Shown here: piece after piece, positions 55,276 to 63,282 of the stretch | How the letters are laid out: the number at the start of each line of letters is the position of its first letter | Numbering within the stretch: the stretch's first letter is position 1 | From: Neptunicoccus sediminis | Lineage (GTDB): Bacteria > Pseudomonadota > Alphaproteobacteria > Rhodobacterales > Rhodobacteraceae | Assembly: GCF_001719615.1 (NCBI RefSeq) | Contig: NZ_MDVX01000003.1 | Location: forward strand, 248,001 to 312,000 | Direction of reading: 5' to 3' | DNA length: 64,000 nt | Notes under the pieces: generated by a model | The model's database searches: none | The model's input: only the letters and a program-made list of their open reading frames with translations | Told to the model about the DNA's origin: nothing | Position numbers and translations under genes: made by a program

Positions 55276-56667
55276 TTATTCACGATGGGCGGTCTGGGAA
55301 ACGGGGATGGCGAAATCTTCGGGCAGCATCAACTGATGGGCCTCACGTATAGCGGCAAGTTCGGGGTCCTTTGCCGCAGTCGGATCAGCCAGCAGGTTCA
55401 CATGCTCGAACGGGTCGCTGCGATGGTCGTAAAGCTCCTCTCCGCCATCCCAGTAAAGAATATAGCGATGACTGCGGGACCGCGCTGACATCGCCAGTTT
55501 CGGACTGTCGGTCTTGAACTCGCGCCCCCAAACCGCCACAGCGCTGCCCCGCATTTCTGCACGGGTATGATCCATGACGGGAGAAAGATCCTGCCCTTCA
55601 AACTGCTCCGGCAGGGGCAGCCCTGCGCGGGCAAACAGGGTGGGGGCGATGTCACATAAGGAGACGGGTTCGTGCACCTGACCTGCCTCAATACCGGCGC
55701 CTGCGAACATCAAAGGTACGCGCAAGGCCCGCTCCCAAAGCGTGAATTTGCGGAAGGCCAGTTTCTCGCCCAATTGCCAACCGTGATCGGACCAGAGCAC
55801 CACCAGCGTATCCTCCCACAGGTCACAAGCATCCATCCGGTCAAGCACCTTGCCAAGCAGTTCATCCGCATAGTTGATTGAGGCGAGATAGGCTTTCAGC
55901 AGGTCTTTATACTCGTCGTTGCGCCCCAGTATCCGGCGCAACATGGCGGAATCATTGGCAATCATTTTACCGGACTCCGGCAGCGGATCATGCAGCGAGG
56001 TATTGGCCGGATCAAACCGGTTCAGCCCCAATCCCGGCGGATCGGTAATAACCGCGGGGAAGCGGTCAAAATACTTTTGCTGCACCAGAAACGGCAGGTG
56101 CGGCCGATACAGCCCCAGTGCCCAGAACTGGCCCGTAGCCTTGGGTTGCAGGCGTTCGACCAGCCAGTCGGTGTTGTGGTCGTCGTATTGCAGGTAGCCT
56201 TCTTCCAGCGGACCGAAATCCGTATAAATGCCCACTTTGCCGGATTTTCGGGTCTTGCTGATCGGCTCAAACCCTTCAATCTGGATGTCGTTGTAACTGG
56301 TCCAGTCGCTGTGATCGAAATGCTTGGGGGCTACGTGGAAAACCTTGCCTGCGCCGTGGGTATCAAAGCCCGCATCGCGGAACCGCCCGATCAGGGACTT
56401 CCGTGCGCCGGGTTCAAAAAAATCGTGCCATTTGTGGTTGTTGGCATAAACGCCGGTAGACCAAGGATGACGGCCAAACAGCGTAGAGGTGCGGCTGGGC
56501 GAACAGGCGGGCGCCTCGGCATAGGCGTTCTGGAACACCTGCGCACGGGCGGCGAGACGGGTCAGATTCGGGGTGATCGTGTCGGGATGGCCGCCCAGCG
56601 GTTCTATCCAGTCGTTCAGATCCTCAATCGACAGAAAGAGGATGTTTTTAACCTTTGATGTGCGCAC
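55276..56667 (-). CDS. Sulfatase, iduronate-2-sulfatase-like, cytosolic (copy A)
   Basis: A 463-residue type I sulfatase, paralogous to the next gene over its whole length. The formylglycine Cys55 lies in APACSPSRTSTLFG. Further shared blocks are FLSIEDLNDWIEPLGGHPD, FWALGLYRPHLPFLV, LWSDHGWQLGEK and KFTLWERALRVPLMFAG. A GTG start at 56667 with AGG four bases ahead gives an N-terminus that matches the paralogue. The longer frame to 56736 would include a perfect hairpin (56678-56702) and adds no similarity. No signal peptide is present. Tandem duplication of this enzyme suggests two related sulfated substrates or a dosage effect. Confidence 0.9.
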   Translation of the reverse strand: MRTSKVKNILFLSIEDLNDWIEPLGGHPDTITPNLTRLAARAQVFQNAYAEAPACSPSRTSTLFGRHPWSTGVYANNHKWHDFFEPGARKSLIGRFRDAGFDTHGAGKVFHVAPKHFDHSDWTSYNDIQIEGFEPISKTRKSGKVGIYTDFGPLEEGYLQYDDHNTDWLVERLQPKATGQFWALGLYRPHLPFLVQQKYFDRFPAVITDPPGLGLNRFDPANTSLHDPLPESGKMIANDSAMLRRILGRNDEYKDLLKAYLASINYADELLGKVLDRMDACDLWEDTLVVLWSDHGWQLGEKLAFRKFTLWERALRVPLMFAGAGIEAGQVHEPVSLCDIAPTLFARAGLPLPEQFEGQDLSPVMDHTRAEMRGSAVAVWGREFKTDSPKLAMSARSRSHRYILYWDGGEELYDHRSDPFEHVNLLADPTAAKDPELAAIREAHQLMLPEDFAIPVSQTAHRE

Positions 56668-56677
56668 GATCCTGCCT

Positions 56678-56702
56678 GCAGACTGTTTTTTTCGCAGTCT
56701 GC
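56678..56702 (-). promoter_or_regulatory. Hairpin abutting the sulfatase ribosome binding site
   Basis: The perfect 8-bp stem GCAGACTG / CAGTCTGC with an A-rich 9-base loop (minus strand) ends about ten bases before the sulfatase GTG start. It could hide or expose the AGG site or end the upstream SDR transcript. Confidence 0.5.
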
Positions 56703-56772
56703 TGGAAACCGTCGGGAAAGGGAAGGGGGATTGCACCCCTGCGTTGCAACCGGACGGGTCAGATTGTGCGGG

Positions 56773-57417
56773 TCAGAGCAGCGCGACGAGTCTTGCGGCT
56801 TCGCTGGCGCAGGGCGTCAGGGCTGCGCGGTCTTCGCCGGGATAAAACCGTGCCCGTGTCGCTGTGGGCATCGGGGCCGGTTCAAAACCGATAACCTTGC
56901 GCCCGCGTCCCGAACCTTCGGCCGCCCAACTGTCAAACAATGCTTTTTGCGCGGCCTTGGAGGCGCCGTAAGCGGCGAAGAATTTTTCTCCGGCACGGGG
57001 GTCAACGCAATGGACAGCGGTGCCTTTGCGGGCCTCTAACAGCGGGTCGATGTTCACGATCAACTGCTGCGCCATACGCACGTTGGTGTTGAACGTATTG
57101 TCCCAATCCTTTTGCGCGGCATGGTTCGCAGGCGACAGAGGCGGCGCGTGATTAATGCAATGCACCCACAAATCCAGCCCGCCCCAACGCTCGTGAATTG
57201 AAATGCACAGCCGTTTGACCGCCTCTTCGTCCTTCACGTCCAGCGGCACCAGCGTGGTGGTGCCGCCTTTGGCTTGAATACGGTCATCCAGCTCTTCCAG
57301 AGCGCCGGTGGTTCGCGCCAGAGCAATCACGTGATGGCCTTTGGCGGCCAGTGCTTCGGCCGTGGCAGCGCCCAGCCCGCGCGATGCGCCGGTTACAAGT
57401 GAAACAGGTTGGGTCAC
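56773..57417 (-). CDS. Short-chain dehydrogenase/reductase
   Basis: A 214-residue NAD(P)-dependent SDR. The cofactor motif TGASRGLG (residues 9-16) is clear, as is PLDVKDEEAV. The usual NNAG is replaced by INHAPP, and the catalytic YxxxK is present as YGASKAA. A Ser of the triad is less obvious (HCVDPRAGE in its place). The gene starts three bases after purF and ends about 105 bases before the sulfatase pair. Adjacent purF-SDR order is common in Rhodobacterales. The substrate is unknown. Confidence 0.88.
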   Translation of the reverse strand: MTQPVSLVTGASRGLGAATAEALAAKGHHVIALARTTGALEELDDRIQAKGGTTTLVPLDVKDEEAVKRLCISIHERWGGLDLWVHCINHAPPLSPANHAAQKDWDNTFNTNVRMAQQLIVNIDPLLEARKGTAVHCVDPRAGEKFFAAYGASKAAQKALFDSWAAEGSGRGRKVIGFEPAPMPTATRARFYPGEDRAALTPCASEAARLVALL

Positions 57418-57420
57418 GTC

Positions 57421-58893
57421 TTACTCCGCTGCTTTCATCAGAAAGCCTTTTTCGATCTGGTCTGCCGGTTTCACCGGATATTCGCCGCTGAAACAGGCGT
57501 CACAATAGGCCGGAGACGCATTGTCACGGCCGATTTCAACGCCACAGGCGCGGTAGAGCCCGTCAAGCGTGACAAACTTCAACGAAGCCACTTCCAGATG
57601 GTGGCGCATTTCGTCCTCGCTCATGGTGGCGGCGAGCAGTTTTTCCCGCTGTGGCGTGTCTACACCGTAAAAACAGGGCCATGCCGTAGGCGGTGAAGCA
57701 ATGCGGAAATGGACCTCGGCAGCGCCGGCATCCAGTATCATTTCCTTGATCTTGCGCGAGGTCGTGCCCCGCACAACCGAGTCGTCCACCAGAATGACCC
57801 GCTTGCCTTTGATCAGGGCGCGGTTCACGTTCAGTTTCAGACGCACGCCCATGTTGCGGATCTGCTCTGTCGGTTCGATAAAGGTGCGGCCCATATACTG
57901 GTTGCGCACGATGCCCATCGCGTAGGGAATGCCGCTTTCCTGCGAATAACCGATGGCGGCCGGCGTGCCGGAATCCGGAACGGGGCAGACCAGATCAGCC
58001 TCGACCGGAGATTCCTTGGCGAGTTCGACACCGATCCGGCGGCGGGTCTCATAGACGGATTGACCGCCAAGAATACTGTCGGGACGGGAGAAATAAACGT
58101 GTTCAAAGATACAGGGACGCGGTTTGGCTTTCTCAAAAGGGTAAGAGCTTTCGATACCCTTGGCCGAAGCGATGATCATCTCGCCCGGTTCCACTTCGCG
58201 GATGAACTCTGCACCGATAATATCGAGCGCACAGGTCTCAGATGACAGCACCCAACCGTCCCCGAGTTTGCCCAGAACCAGCGGCCGGACCCCCAGCGCA
58301 TCGCGCACACCGATTAGTTTGGTGCGGGTTTGGGCAATGACGGAAAACGCGCCCTCAACACGGCGCAGCGCGTCTTTCAGACGTTCTGGCAGCGTGGACT
58401 GGTAGGAACGGGCGATCAGGTGGATGATACATTCACTGTCGGATGATGACTGAAAAATCGACCCGCGCGAGATCAGCTCTTTGCGCAGGGAATCCGCATT
58501 GGTCAGGTTGCCGTTATGGGCAATCGCGCAACCGCCAAGAGAGAACTCTCCGAAGAAGGGTTGCACGTCGCGGGCTGCGGTGTGGCCCTTGGAACCGGAT
58601 GTGGAATAGCGCACATGCCCGATCGAGTTTGATCCGGGTAAGGTTTCCATCAGGGAAGCTTTGGTGAAATTGTCGCGCACATAACCAAAACGCCGTGCGC
58701 TGTTGAAACCGTGTTCGGGGTCATAGGCAACGATCCCGCCGGCTTCCTGCCCGCGGTGTTGCAGGGCGTGCAGCCCCAGAGCAACGAAATTGGCGGCGTC
58801 CTGGACGCCGATAACACCGAAAACGCCGCACTCCTCTTTGAGTTTGTCGTCGTCAAAAGGATGGGAAAGAAACGGCTTGGTCTGACTCAGCAT
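57421..58893 (-). CDS. purF: Amidophosphoribosyltransferase
   Basis: First committed step of purine synthesis: PRPP plus glutamine gives phosphoribosylamine (EC 2.4.2.14). The 490-residue protein has a 21-residue propeptide before the catalytic Cys22 (KEECGVFG), so it must be processed to free the N-terminal nucleophile. The glutaminase domain shows GHVRYSTSG and CAIAHNGNL. The PRPP-binding motif VILVDDSVVRGTTS and the C-terminal YGVDTP are present. It has a promoter region of about 150 bases behind the cvpA terminator and is followed by the SDR gene. Regulation is not evident. Confidence 0.97.
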   Translation of the reverse strand: MLSQTKPFLSHPFDDDKLKEECGVFGVIGVQDAANFVALGLHALQHRGQEAGGIVAYDPEHGFNSARRFGYVRDNFTKASLMETLPGSNSIGHVRYSTSGSKGHTAARDVQPFFGEFSLGGCAIAHNGNLTNADSLRKELISRGSIFQSSSDSECIIHLIARSYQSTLPERLKDALRRVEGAFSVIAQTRTKLIGVRDALGVRPLVLGKLGDGWVLSSETCALDIIGAEFIREVEPGEMIIASAKGIESSYPFEKAKPRPCIFEHVYFSRPDSILGGQSVYETRRRIGVELAKESPVEADLVCPVPDSGTPAAIGYSQESGIPYAMGIVRNQYMGRTFIEPTEQIRNMGVRLKLNVNRALIKGKRVILVDDSVVRGTTSRKIKEMILDAGAAEVHFRIASPPTAWPCFYGVDTPQREKLLAATMSEDEMRHHLEVASLKFVTLDGLYRACGVEIGRDNASPAYCDACFSGEYPVKPADQIEKGFLMKAAE

Positions 58894-59046
58894 GGGGAGA
58901 TTCCGAGATTGGCAGCAGGTAGGCAGGGTATAACCTGCAAGCCGGTGAACGTCTATGGCCGAGTGTTCATCAAAATGTCATACCAAATGTCGCAGCGCAA
59001 CCAGCGTGGAGCGCGACCAAAGACGTGCGCAAGGCATGTGCGCAAC

Positions 59047-59082
59047 AAAAAAACGCGCGCCGGATGATCGCGGCGCGCGTTT
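59047..59082 (-). terminator. Rho-independent terminator of the radA-cvpA transcript
   Basis: An 11-bp perfect stem, AAACGCGCGCC / GGCGCGCGTTT, is followed on the minus strand by TTTTGTTG. It lies about 38 bases after the cvpA stop codon. Confidence 0.93.
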
Positions 59083-59119
59083 GTCAGAAAGGGTGCGGGA
59101 TCAAATCCTGCAAGGTGGC

Positions 59120-59743
59120 TCAGGTTTCAGAGGTGTTCTCTGGTGTAGAGGGCGTTGTGATCCCCGTATCGGACGGACCGTCAGCGCCACCACCACAGGT
59201 GCCAACAAAGGCTTCATAGCGGTCTTGCAGCCAGGTAGGGACCTCGGTGGGCAGCATTTCTGCCAGACGCGCCTGACTTTCGGACAGAACCGCGCGGGAT
59301 TTGCTATTTTCAACAATCTCCAGACGGTCGCCCGCAGGGAAGATATTGTCATAAAGGATAAAGGCAATCAGCACCAGCAACAGCCCCCGTGCAACACCAA
59401 AGAGGAAGCCGATCCCCTGATCGACACCGCCGATGGCGGATTGCTGCACCATGCCTGAAAACAGCGGCGTGAAGATTGACACCACGATCAGCGCAACCGC
59501 AAAGATGATCGCGAAGGCAACGATCAGGGACAGTACACAAGAACCGCCGATAATGTCGGAGACAACGGGAATTTCCTTAACCAGAGGTTCCACCTGCGGT
59601 GTCAGCACATAGGCCACCACAGCGGCGATGATCCAACCTGCAATGGACAGGACTTCGCGAACAAAGCCGCGCGAATAGGCCAGAATGGCCGAAATTAGAA
59701 CAACAACAGCAACGCCGCCGTCCACCAGTGTGAAACCTTCCAT
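59120..59743 (-). CDS. cvpA: CvpA family membrane protein
   Basis: A 207-residue inner-membrane protein with four hydrophobic segments. The start GFTLVDGGVAVVVLISAILAYSRGFVREVLSI and the QQSAIGGVDQGIGFLFGVARG loop are the family hallmarks. The family is named after colicin V production; the real role is unclear and may touch on peptidoglycan or envelope homeostasis. The C-terminal tail is acidic and Thr/Ser-rich. It starts 13 bases after radA, and cvpA lies upstream of purF in many proteobacteria, as here. Confidence 0.93.
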   Translation of the reverse strand: MEGFTLVDGGVAVVVLISAILAYSRGFVREVLSIAGWIIAAVVAYVLTPQVEPLVKEIPVVSDIIGGSCVLSLIVAFAIIFAVALIVVSIFTPLFSGMVQQSAIGGVDQGIGFLFGVARGLLLVLIAFILYDNIFPAGDRLEIVENSKSRAVLSESQARLAEMLPTEVPTWLQDRYEAFVGTCGGGADGPSDTGITTPSTPENTSET

Positions 59744-59756
59744 GGTATCCTCTTCT

Positions 59757-61130
59757 TCAGGCCTCTATGTCGCCAAAGCAATCAGCGATAAACGTAGCCA
59801 CATCATTCACTTTTTTTAACGTCATGCCAGATGTGCTGGCAAGTTTCATGCGGGATGGCGCAAACGCGCCACTAAAGCCAAGCTTGGCTGCCTCTTTCAA
59901 GCGGGCTTCGGCCTGAGAGATCGGGCGCAATCCGCCCGACAGGCTGATTTCGCCAAACACCACCAGATCCCCCGGAAGACTGGTGTCCTGACGGGCCGAA
60001 ATCAGCGCCGCCGCCACGGCCAGATCGGCTGCAGGCTCGGTTATTCGCATGCCGCCAGCCACGTTGAGATATACGTCCATCCCCGCAAAGGACAATCCCG
60101 CGCGGGATTCCAGCACCGCGAGGATCATTGACAAGCGGCCGCTGTCCCAGCCCACCACCGTGCGCCGCGCATTGGCCAGCGCGGATTGCGCCACAAGCGC
60201 CTGAATTTCCACCAGCAGCGGGCGGGTGCCTTCGATACCGGCAAAGACCACTGAACCCGGGGCCGGTTTTTCTCGATCAGACAGAAACAGCGCCGAGGGG
60301 TTGGTGACTTCCTCAAGACCGGCACCGGTCATCTGGAACACCCCGATTTCATCCGCAGGGCCAAAGCGGTTCTTCACGGCGCGCAGGATACGGAACTGGT
60401 GGCCGCGCTCGCCCTCAAAATAAAGGACCGTGTCGACCATATGTTCCACGACGCGGGGGCCGGCGATCTGGCCTTCCTTGGTGACATGGCCCACAAGGAT
60501 CACCGCCACACCGCGGCTTTTGGCAAAAGTGGTTAGTTCATGGGCAACGGCGCGGACCTGCGACACGGAACCGGGGGCACTGTCAATGTGATCGGCCCAC
60601 ATGGTCTGGATCGAATCAATCACCACCAGATCGGGCTTTTCCGCCTCAAGCGTGGTCAGAATATCCCGCAGGTTGGTTTCAGAGGCCAGTTGCACCGGCG
60701 CCTGTGTCAGGCCCAACCGTTGCGCACGCATCCGAATCTGGCTGGCGGCTTCCTCTCCGGAAACATAAATCGCTTTCTTGCCGGTCATGGCAAACCGCGC
60801 GGTGGCCTGTAGCAGAAGGGTGGATTTCCCGATGCCGGGATCGCCGCCCACCAAAATGGCAGATGCAGGGACCAAACCGCCCCCCAACACACGGTCCAGT
60901 TCCTCTATCCCGCAGTTGGAACGAGGCAGGGGCGCGTCTTTGGTAGTAAGGTCGGACAGCTCTATCCGGCGGCCCTTGGCGGCACCGATGGTTTTACCCT
61001 TGGGACCAGCGGCCAGAGGCGCCTGTTCCTGAATGGAGTTCCACTCACCACAAGCATCACAGCGCCCCGCCCATTTCTTATGGGAGGCACCGCAGGCAGA
61101 GCAGGAAAAAGCGAGAGATTGTTTGGCCAT
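59757..61130 (-). CDS. radA: DNA repair protein RadA (Sms)
   Basis: RecA-like ATPase that helps branch migration in recombinational repair. The 457-residue protein has the N-terminal zinc finger CSACGASHKKWAGRCDACGEW (four Cys), Walker A GGDPGIGKST (residues 95-104), Walker B LVVIDSIQTMW, the RadA-specific KNRFGP near 255 and a C-terminal Lon-protease-like domain without the catalytic Ser-Lys pair in its usual context. The length is normal. It precedes cvpA by 13 bases. Confidence 0.98.
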   Translation of the reverse strand: MAKQSLAFSCSACGASHKKWAGRCDACGEWNSIQEQAPLAAGPKGKTIGAAKGRRIELSDLTTKDAPLPRSNCGIEELDRVLGGGLVPASAILVGGDPGIGKSTLLLQATARFAMTGKKAIYVSGEEAASQIRMRAQRLGLTQAPVQLASETNLRDILTTLEAEKPDLVVIDSIQTMWADHIDSAPGSVSQVRAVAHELTTFAKSRGVAVILVGHVTKEGQIAGPRVVEHMVDTVLYFEGERGHQFRILRAVKNRFGPADEIGVFQMTGAGLEEVTNPSALFLSDREKPAPGSVVFAGIEGTRPLLVEIQALVAQSALANARRTVVGWDSGRLSMILAVLESRAGLSFAGMDVYLNVAGGMRITEPAADLAVAAALISARQDTSLPGDLVVFGEISLSGGLRPISQAEARLKEAAKLGFSGAFAPSRMKLASTSGMTLKKVNDVATFIADCFGDIEA

Positions 61131-61161
61131 AGGCGCAAATAGGCCAAAGCGGGTGGCAGGA

Positions 61162-61614
61162 TCAAGCTCTTTGATCGGGGTCCGGCGTTTTGTCGATCAG
61201 GGTGATAGCGTAAGAGACGAAAACGCACGCAGTGAACAGGTACAAGCCCCAGCCGGTTTCCAGTCGGCCAACGCCAATGCCCTTGGCCGCAACGATATAA
61301 ATCGCGATCAGGAAAACATCTGCCATGGCCAAACGGCCAAGCATTATCAGGACAGGTTTGAGGCGGCGCGACATCAGGTTGAACTGGATCAGGGACGTGC
61401 CGATCACCTTGGCCAGAGGGGCTACCAGCGCGAGAAACGTGACCAGAAGGGCGAGAAACACGTCCTTTTGCCAGAGCGCCTGAAGGCCGGATATGACGCT
61501 GATTTCATCCAGCGCAAAGAACGGCAGCAATCCCGCCCGCAGCAGCGGTGCAAACCATGCAACGGGGAAGAGGATCAGAAGGCAGAGATTGGCGGCTTTG
61601 AGCATCGGTGCCAC
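61162..61614 (-). CDS. PqiA-like (paraquat-inducible protein A) membrane protein
   Basis: A 150-residue membrane protein with four hydrophobic helices and a short charged tail. It resembles a single PqiA module, as in YebS/PqiA-type partners of lipid-transport systems, but lacks the zinc-finger-like cysteines of E. coli PqiA. The start is either GTG 61614 or ATG 61605; neither has a clear ribosome binding site. It lies between mlaF and radA in a run of minus-strand genes. A link to lipid transport is suggested by the neighbouring MlaEF-like genes but is not proved. Confidence 0.8.
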   Translation of the reverse strand: MAPMLKAANLCLLILFPVAWFAPLLRAGLLPFFALDEISVISGLQALWQKDVFLALLVTFLALVAPLAKVIGTSLIQFNLMSRRLKPVLIMLGRLAMADVFLIAIYIVAAKGIGVGRLETGWGLYLFTACVFVSYAITLIDKTPDPDQRA

Positions 61615-61669
61615 GGGGGCTGGGGACGGGTGGGTATAAAGATGAGTATTTGTGGAACATTGAAGCGGA

Positions 61670-62416
61670 TCAGCGCACGGCCTCTATCGGGCCTTCGGCG
61701 CGGGCGTTGATAAACTGGTCGAGATAGGGATCGCCGCTGCTGTCCATTTCGGATACAGGGCCGGTCCATTGGACAACCCCTTCGTGGAGCATGGCAACTT
61801 TATCGGCAATGGCGCGGACGGATGACATATCGTGGGTGATGGTCATGGCGGTTGCGCCCATTTCCACGACGATCTCGCGGATCAGCTCGTTAATTACGCC
61901 GGACATGATCGGGTCGAGTCCGGTAGTGGGTTCATCAAAGAAGATAATATCCGGTTCCGCTGCAATGGCGCGGGCGAGGCCGACACGTTTTTGCATGCCG
62001 CCCGAAAGTTCGGCGGGAAATTGGTCTGCCACTTCGGGCTTCAATCCGACACGTCGCAGTTTTTCAATGGCCACATCGCGGGCGTCAGATTTGGAGAGTT
62101 TTCCCTTGCCGCGCAGCAGACGGAAGGCGACGTTCTGCCAGACCGACAGGCTGTCAAACAGTGCACCGCCCTGAAACAGCATGCCAAACTGCGCCAGAAA
62201 CGCATCGCGGTCGCCCTCGGTTGTATCTGCGCCATTCACAAGAATCTGGCCGCTGTCCGGTTGCACCAGACCAAGCACGGATTTCAGCGCAACCGACTTG
62301 CCGGTGCCCGATCCGCCAATGATCACCATGCTTTCGCCCTGTTCGATGGTAAGGTTAACACCGCGCAGGACGTGATTGTTTCCGAAAGATTTTTTGACGT
62401 TGATAAGCTGTATCAT
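61670..62416 (-). CDS. mlaF: MlaF-like ABC transporter ATPase
   Basis: A 248-residue ATPase of the MCE/Mla phospholipid-transport type. The Walker A GGSGTGKS, signature LSGGMQKRV and Walker B IIFFDEPTTGLDP are present, and AIAAEPDI between the latter two is typical of MlaF. Its start overlaps the end of the permease gene (ATGA). It should drive lipid movement between inner and outer membrane together with MlaE. The MlaD/MCE-domain and MlaC genes expected as partners are not in this window. Confidence 0.92.
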   Translation of the reverse strand: MIQLINVKKSFGNNHVLRGVNLTIEQGESMVIIGGSGTGKSVALKSVLGLVQPDSGQILVNGADTTEGDRDAFLAQFGMLFQGGALFDSLSVWQNVAFRLLRGKGKLSKSDARDVAIEKLRRVGLKPEVADQFPAELSGGMQKRVGLARAIAAEPDIIFFDEPTTGLDPIMSGVINELIREIVVEMGATAMTITHDMSSVRAIADKVAMLHEGVVQWTGPVSEMDSSGDPYLDQFINARAEGPIEAVR

Positions 62417-63207
62417 GAGGTGAAGAATATCTCTGTCAGAAGGTAGTTGGCAGCGAGGATCAGCACGCTGGCGCTGACCACGGCATTGGTTGTGGCGCGG
62501 CCCACACCCTGTGCGCCGCGGCCCGAATTATAGCCGTGATAGCAGCCCATCAGTGCGACGATAAACCCGAATGCGGCGGCTTTGACCAGACCGGAGAAGA
62601 CGTCTTCAAACTCCAGAAAGCTCCAGGTGTTGTTGATGTAGGTGGCGGCGTTGAAACCGAGCCGCTGTGTGCCCACCAGAAAGCCGCCCATGATGCCGAT
62701 GACATCTCCGATAAAGGCAAGGATCGGCATGGCGATTGTGGCGGCGAGCACGCGGGGCACCACCAGATATTTCATTGGGTTGGTGGATAGTGTCGTCAGC
62801 GCGTCGATTTGTTCGGTCACGCGCATCGTGCCAAGTTCCGCAGCAATAGAGGAGGAAACCCGCCCTGCAACCATCAAGCCGCTTAGAACCGGACCAAGTT
62901 CGCGCACCATTGCGATTGCGACCACGGAAGGGACCACAGCTTCGGCGCTGAAACGGGCACCGCCGGAATAGATTTGCAAGGCCAGAGCACCGCCGGTGAA
63001 CAGGGCGGTTAATCCCACAACAGGCAGGGAAAAATAACCGATATGCAGCAACTGGCGGCCAAATTCCGCCAGATAGAACGGCGGGCGCAGCAGGTGGCTG
63101 ATGGTCAGAACGGCAAATATTGCGATGCGCCCGATCGCGGCGCAGAGCCCGAGCACAGACCGCCCGATGCTGCCCAGAAAGGCGTCAAGGAATGTAAGTG
63201 CCTGCAT
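62413..63207 (-). CDS. mlaE: MlaE-like permease of a lipid ABC transporter
   Basis: A 264-residue integral membrane protein with about five helices. The domain is recognised by GALALQIYSGGARFSAEAVVPSVVAIAMVRELGPVLSGLMVAGRVSSSIAAELG, of which the AMVRELGPVLSGLMVAGR segment is the MlaE signature. EQIDALTTLSTNPMKYLVVPR follows. It forms a pair with MlaF by a four-base overlap. The 75-base gap to alr holds a hairpin-like stretch and no gene. Confidence 0.93.
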   Translation of the reverse strand: MQALTFLDAFLGSIGRSVLGLCAAIGRIAIFAVLTISHLLRPPFYLAEFGRQLLHIGYFSLPVVGLTALFTGGALALQIYSGGARFSAEAVVPSVVAIAMVRELGPVLSGLMVAGRVSSSIAAELGTMRVTEQIDALTTLSTNPMKYLVVPRVLAATIAMPILAFIGDVIGIMGGFLVGTQRLGFNAATYINNTWSFLEFEDVFSGLVKAAAFGFIVALMGCYHGYNSGRGAQGVGRATTNAVVSASVLILAANYLLTEIFFTS

Positions 63208-63282
63208 AATCTACCCTTTTTTGCGGTGTTAACCGGATTTAGACTGTTAAGCCAGCCGGTTTCGCGATTCCGCGACGCTGTT

